NCBI RefSeq assembly: GCF_000313135.1
Contig: NW_004457410.1
Span: forward strand, 43,667 to 106,888
Length of the DNA: 63,222 nt
Direction: 5' to 3'
Source of the DNA: Acanthamoeba castellanii str. Neff
Taxonomy: Eukaryota; Discosea; Longamoebia; Acanthamoebidae
Position numbers and translations under genes: made by a program
Notes under the pieces: model-generated
The model's input: only the letters and a program-made list of their open reading frames with translations
Database searches by the model: none
What the model was told of the DNA's origin: nothing
Shown: in pieces, positions 56,801-63,222 of the stretch
Layout of the letters: every line of letters starts with the position of its first letter
Position numbering within the stretch: position 1 is the stretch's first letter

Positions 56801-57542
56801 GCACACATTCTGCACCTCGCCACACACGCGCTGTGAAGTCCCTGTTTCCCAGTTGGACGACAACCACCACACCACACCACACCACCACCACACCACACCA
56901 CACCAAGCCGCATGAAGGCGTCACGTTAGCGCTCAGCGGGGCAAGAGAGAAGTGAGTGTGAAGGGTGGTGCGCGGACCAGCTGCCAGAGACGAGGAGGCC
57001 GTTGGGCGCGGCGGCGAGGGCGACGACGGGCTTCTCGTGGCCCACCAGCGTCATGACCGGATCCGCAGGAGCGTCGAGGTCCCAAATGTTGATTACTCCA
57101 TCGTTACCACCCGACGCCAGCCCTCCCTTCTCCAGTTGCGAGCTGCACCCAGACAAAGATGAGCTCTCACCGGTTGATTCATCCATCAAGAAGAGAGAGA
57201 AGATGCAAGTAGCGAACCTGCCGGGAGGAAGGGCGATGACGGTGGAGACGTAGTGCTGGTGCCCTGACAAGATGCGGCTGGTGGCCCACCCTGGGCCAGA
57301 CCACACGCGTACTGTGCGATCGCGTGAAGCCGTGGCCAGCCCAACACCTGGCACTGCACATACCCCGCGCACCTTTCGATTGTGCCCCGCGTCAGGGTTC
57401 GCACCATCCCGCGTGAGCGCGATGCAAATTTGTAATCTGAGCCCAACCCATTTTACACCTAGTCTTGGGAGGCGTGGTGTACATCAGCTTCATGGCCTGC
57501 AAGCTCGGCAGCGAGCTCGTATCGTGGCACCACAACGTCCAT
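53832..57542 (-). CDS. PLAA / Doa1 / Ufd3-like protein (WD40, PFU and PUL domains)
   Basis: Ubiquitin-binding cofactor of the p97/Cdc48 segregase, cytosolic and nuclear. ATG 57542 (MDVVVPRYELAAELAGHEAD) splices in phase to RGVCAVPG. A seven-blade WD40 propeller follows: ATASRDRTVRVWSG, LASGGNDGVINIWDL, LVSGSW, SASADKTIKLW, LSGSNDGSLRVWTL, IASASEDHTVKLW and VTGCADGIARVWS. The PFU domain has SIGDLNVEKLPGREAL, VEVYLWDSAQSQWTKFGEVV and YDYVFDVDLGDGLPARKLGY, then NPWTAAQQFLW. A linker with Ser/Ala/Pro is followed by the PUL armadillo domain (YFDQSNFDGISKKLNEFS, LLTWPAPMRFPG, FTVRP-type exons). It ends DVRAHCSS at TAA 53832. Domain order and length match the family well. Introns number about ten. 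Confidence 0.93.
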
Positions 57543-57853
57543 TGAATCGTTCGTGTTCATGATTGAGGATTGCTGTCTCTGTGTAGGCGCTCTTTATTTT
57601 CATTTTTCATTTAAAATAAATGCGGGTGCTTCCCCGAACGGACGTGCCAAGACGTCAGCGTGAGGTGGGCCACAACACAGATCGCTCAACAAGACGATGA
57701 AAGAGAAGAAGGTGCTGGCTGTGTTGGTGTTAGGTTAACATTTATGCGTTTTTTTTGTGACACACATTGTCGGTGGCGGGGTAGAGGAAGAAGAAAATAA
57801 ACAAAGGAGTTGTTGAAGGGGAGGAGTGGTCTCATCAGTCAGACATCGGCTAT
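57543..57853. promoter_or_regulatory. Upstream of PLAA-like gene, downstream of proteasome gene
   Basis: 311 bases between two minus-strand genes in tandem. AT-rich AAATAAAT near 57600-57620 and no ORF. Confidence 0.45.
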
Positions 57854-59124
57854 TTACTCTTCCATGGTATCCTTGGCGGCGGCAGCCGCTTGCGCCGCGG
57901 CCTCTTCCTCCTCCTTGAACTCAGAGATGCGCGGGACCACCTTATGCGAGATCACCTCTGCACGTACGAACGAAGGAAAGAGTCAACATCAACGATTCAC
58001 GAGTTGGGTACGATGAACGGGTGTGAGTGAGCAAACGAACCCGTGGAGCCGCGAGGGAAGTCGTAGGGCCTGACACGCGAATAGGGGCGCGGGTTGGCCT
58101 GGTCGTAGGTGCGGTGAATGTCGACCTTGCCCTTGGTGATCACCACCAAGTCCACGTTGGAACCCGAACCCAGATCGTTGAAGATACCGGACAGGATGGC
58201 CTGGTATGACACAACAACATCGACGCCATTAGAATGAACGACCGGAAGCTCTCTACGTTGCGAATGCGCAATCAAGAACGTACCTGGTGCACGAGCTCCA
58301 TGGCCTCGGCCCTCTCCATCTCTGGCCTCCAGCCGGCTTCGAACACGGCCATGGCGGCCAGCGAACCGGATCCCATGGTAGCGTAGGGAAGCTTATCGGT
58401 AGAGCCGTGAGGATAGATTGTGTAGAGGTGAGCACCGGTCGCGTCCACGCCACCGAGCACGAGAGCAGCGCCGACGTGGCCCTGGTAGCGCCACAGCATG
58501 CGCTTGAGGAGGGTCATCGTTGTGGCCACTCGCGACTCCTTGCCGGTCGCATACCGGTGGAGCTTCAGCTGGCTGCTGATAAGGGCTGTGCGTCCAAGAT
58601 GGGAAGATAAGAGAGAGCAACAGATCCCGATGTACACGATTCGCAAAGTGATGATATAAAGCATGGAGCACTGGATTTGAGGCAGATTTGAGCGTACCAG
58701 TGCTGTTCTCGGTGTCGGCACTTGTGCCAGCTCCGCAGCAGTAGATGTTGGGCGCAATGTAGTGGATCTTCTCACAGTTCTTGTCGCACACGATGGGACC
58801 CTCAGTGGCACGCGTATCAGCACCCAGCACGATACCATCCTGAATTTCGAGCCAGATGGTGAGGGGATCGAAAGAGATCTGGGGACGAATGCGAGCGCAC
58901 CTTGAACATGATGCCAGCAATGGTGGTGCCAGTCTTCTTGGTCGTGGGCGCCTTGTAGCCCTTGGCCTCCAAGAAGGCATTCCTAAGTCGAGTGCAACAA
59001 ATTTTAGACGCTGATCATCTCTCGAGAAATCCCAAATGAACTCTGCCTCAAACGACTGCAATCGCCACACATACCTCTGTACGTTGTCGTAGCTGAAAGC
59101 GGATTGATTGAGCAGCTGATCCAT
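57854..59124 (-). CDS. PSMB7: 20S proteasome subunit beta-2 (PSMB7 type, trypsin-like site)
   Basis: Catalytic subunit of the 20S core. ATG 59124 ([17 protein letters not shown]). A prosequence of about 40 residues reaches [14 protein letters not shown], in which cleavage after Gly would expose the catalytic Thr1 (TTIAG). Then [20 protein letters not shown] (Asp17-like, Lys33-like), [60 protein letters not shown] and [38 protein letters not shown] follows. The beta-2-type long C-terminal tail ends in an Ala-rich, Glu-rich [19 protein letters not shown] at TAA 57854. Sequence fits beta-2 rather than beta-1 or beta-5. Confidence 0.95.
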
Positions 59125-59332
59125 TATGTTACGTTCTCAATGTATCTATCTTCGATGTGTGATCTCGCCACGCGTCTGAGTTTGCTGGTGCCGCTCCAGC
59201 TCACCCTGTCGTGGCCCACACATTTTCTTTCTTCGTTTCTCACTCGCGTCGAGTTTCTTTGTCGACACAAAACAATAAACAGATCGGCACGTTACTCTCC
59301 TACCTAAAGCTCAAAAACTCAAACACGAGAAC

Positions 59333-60755
59333 ATGGCCACAGCAGCCTGGAGTACGGTGTTTAGGCTGTGGGCAAGGAAGCTGGAGGGCGCTCTCGGCCT
59401 CAACAACGGCGGGGGCCTTTCGTTCGTCGTTGACGACTCCAACCCGTGCTCGGTCGCCTGGACCTTTGGGGATAGTTTCACCATCACCGACCCCTGTACC
59501 TCTTCGCACCCTTCGGACTTTCTTTCGCTTGTTACTTGATGAAGGCGAGCTTGTGTGCTTCCCTAACGTGTCATGTAATGTTGCAGCATTGATTCCGACT
59601 TGCCTGCTTGCCGCGCTGGTGGGCCTCTACGGGTTCCGCACCATCTCGCAGCATTCCAACACCAGAGGTTCGTCCCTTCTTCTACTCCAAGGAGAACTGC
59701 AGTTTCTTTCATCCCGTGCTACACAATGTTTAACGCCACAACGTAATACTCGTTTTGGTCCCTTGCAGGCCACGTGGTCTACGCGATGTCCTTCCTCATG
59801 TTCGCCTGCATGATGACCGATGCCATGGTACCGCCCCTTTGGGTCCCTTTGCGCCCCTTTGCCCGTCTTCTCGTGGCTGACTGGCGGGCTTTTTGAATTC
59901 TAACTGTCCAATCGCGGTTGACCAGTTTGTGCACTGCTTCCTGGCCAGCCAGAAGACATTGCTGTCATACCTGGTGGGCCTGATTGATGTGGGTCTCACC
60001 TCGTCCATCGGTCTGTCCTTCCTCTACAACGGTCTTGTCGATGTGGGCGTCATGAAGGAGAACACCCTCTCTTCCTTTGTGGTATTACTCTCTTACCTTT
60101 GCCTCTTCCCCAACGAGCGCCAACTAACGCATCCGTGTGCGTTGGTTCAGGTCATGTTCGGCAGCTACGCTCTCATCTTCTGCGCCTGGGTCTATGAATT
60201 CCAGCACAGCATTCGTGACGGCTTCCTGATCCTCTATCTGGGTACGCCCTCCTTCTCCTTACTTTCCCTACATGTTCAGAGTTGTGCCAACATCTTGCTC
60301 GCAGGTATCATCATGGTGGGCTGCGGCTCGTACTGCATCACTCAAGTCTATTCCCTGTACAAGATGGGCCGCTGGGAGGGCTCTGGTACGAATGGGTCAC
60401 ACACTTGGGCCGATTGAATTGGATGCTGAGTTTGTTGCCTACAGGATGGCTTGGCGTGGCGGGATTGGCCGGTGGTGTCGGAGTGGCTGCTATCTTCACG
60501 AACACTTGGCTCTGCACCAACGTCAGCCCTTACCTGTCGGGCGAGTTTGTTTGGTACTCCGCCCCACTTTTCCCGATTTCTGTGCCTCATCAAATGTGGC
60601 AAGACCAGAGGCTGATACCCTGTGTGGTCAGGTTCCTGCTGAGCGATGTCGCAATGTGGGGCATCCTCAACTACTTCCTCAACCATCAAGTGGCGCTCAC
60701 TCCCACCAAGGAAAAGGATCAAGTAACGTACAACAAGCTCACCAGTCAGGTCTAG
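59333..60755 (+). CDS. Multi-pass membrane protein, unknown
   Basis: ATG 59333 (MATAAWSTVFRLWARKLE). Exons after the first are hydrophobic in turn: IPTCLLAALVGLYGF, VVYAMSFLMFACMMTDAM, LLSYLVGLIDVGLTSSIGLS, VMFGSYALIFCAWVY, GIIMVGCGSYCITQVYSLY and WLGVAGLAGGVGVAAIF, then FLLSDVAMWGILNYFL. This gives about seven spans, ending KDQVTYNKLTSQV at TAG 60753. Short introns separate most spans. I cannot name the family. The gene is divergent from the proteasome subunit with 208 bases between start codons, and only about 160 bases lie before the following RecQ gene. Confidence 0.7.
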
Positions 60756-60917
60756 GTCGCGGCCGCAAGATGCTCAAGGGCTCCACGAAGATCGTTAAAT
60801 TTTCCAATTGCTTCGCCAAATTTTGGCCAAATTTTGTGTCGAATAAATTCGTAGAATCAAGAAGGTCGTTGATGATAAACGGCCGCTTTCATCTGGATGA
60901 AATTTGCGTTTTCAAGA

Positions 60918-63222
<2,305 letters not shown>

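Overview
The window is nuclear DNA from an intron-rich, GC-rich unicellular eukaryote. Many short GT-AG introns interrupt typical eukaryotic genes (RalGAP-beta, RasGEF, ATG11/FIP200, PLAA/Doa1, proteasome beta-2, RecQ helicase). A bacterial-type glucokinase and introns full of degenerate (ACACG)n repeats also fit an amoebozoan, most probably Acanthamoeba. The species is inferred from overall character, not from a database match. All gene models were spliced by eye, so ends are anchored to visible starts, stops and homologous blocks, and some internal exon borders are uncertain.

Layout. 1-6470 (-): RalGAP beta-like gene, running off the left edge. 6794-7745 (-): dihydropteridine reductase. 8298-10367 (+): glucokinase. 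10.4-20.5 kb is a different kind of region with almost no introns. It holds two secreted oxidases (a copper-radical oxidase-like protein and a bicovalent-FAD BBE-type oxidase), a tRNA-Lys(CUU), an orphan protein, four small single-exon orphan genes and a 772-base stretch with no CpG at all. 21.2-30.4 kb: an unknown gene, two RasGEF genes in tandem, a small secreted protein and a Nudix ADP-sugar pyrophosphatase, with one orphan between the RasGEF genes. 31.0-39.0 kb: another orphan, then a 7-kb ATG11/FIP200-like autophagy scaffold. 39.3-43.3 kb: a CUE-like, Gln-rich Def1/UBAP2-type protein. 44.5-53.2 kb: a pair of related orphans on either side of a coiled-coil gene and a repeat-containing type I membrane protein. 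53.8-59.1 kb (-): PLAA/Doa1 and proteasome beta-2. 59.3 kb to the right edge (+): a multi-pass membrane protein and a RecQ helicase cut by the edge.

Themes. Small-GTPase control (RalGAP-beta, two RasGEFs), ubiquitin/proteasome/autophagy (PLAA, PSMB7, FIP200-like, Def1-like) and secreted oxidases recur, but no operon-like logic is expected in such a genome. The most novel signal is a set of eight small, basic, single-exon proteins scattered among intron-rich genes. Six share a W-x-x-Q motif or a looser form of it. Two others share a near-identical block in which silent changes outnumber replacements over its most conserved codons. Several have a similar TATA-like element. I know of no described family that fits them.
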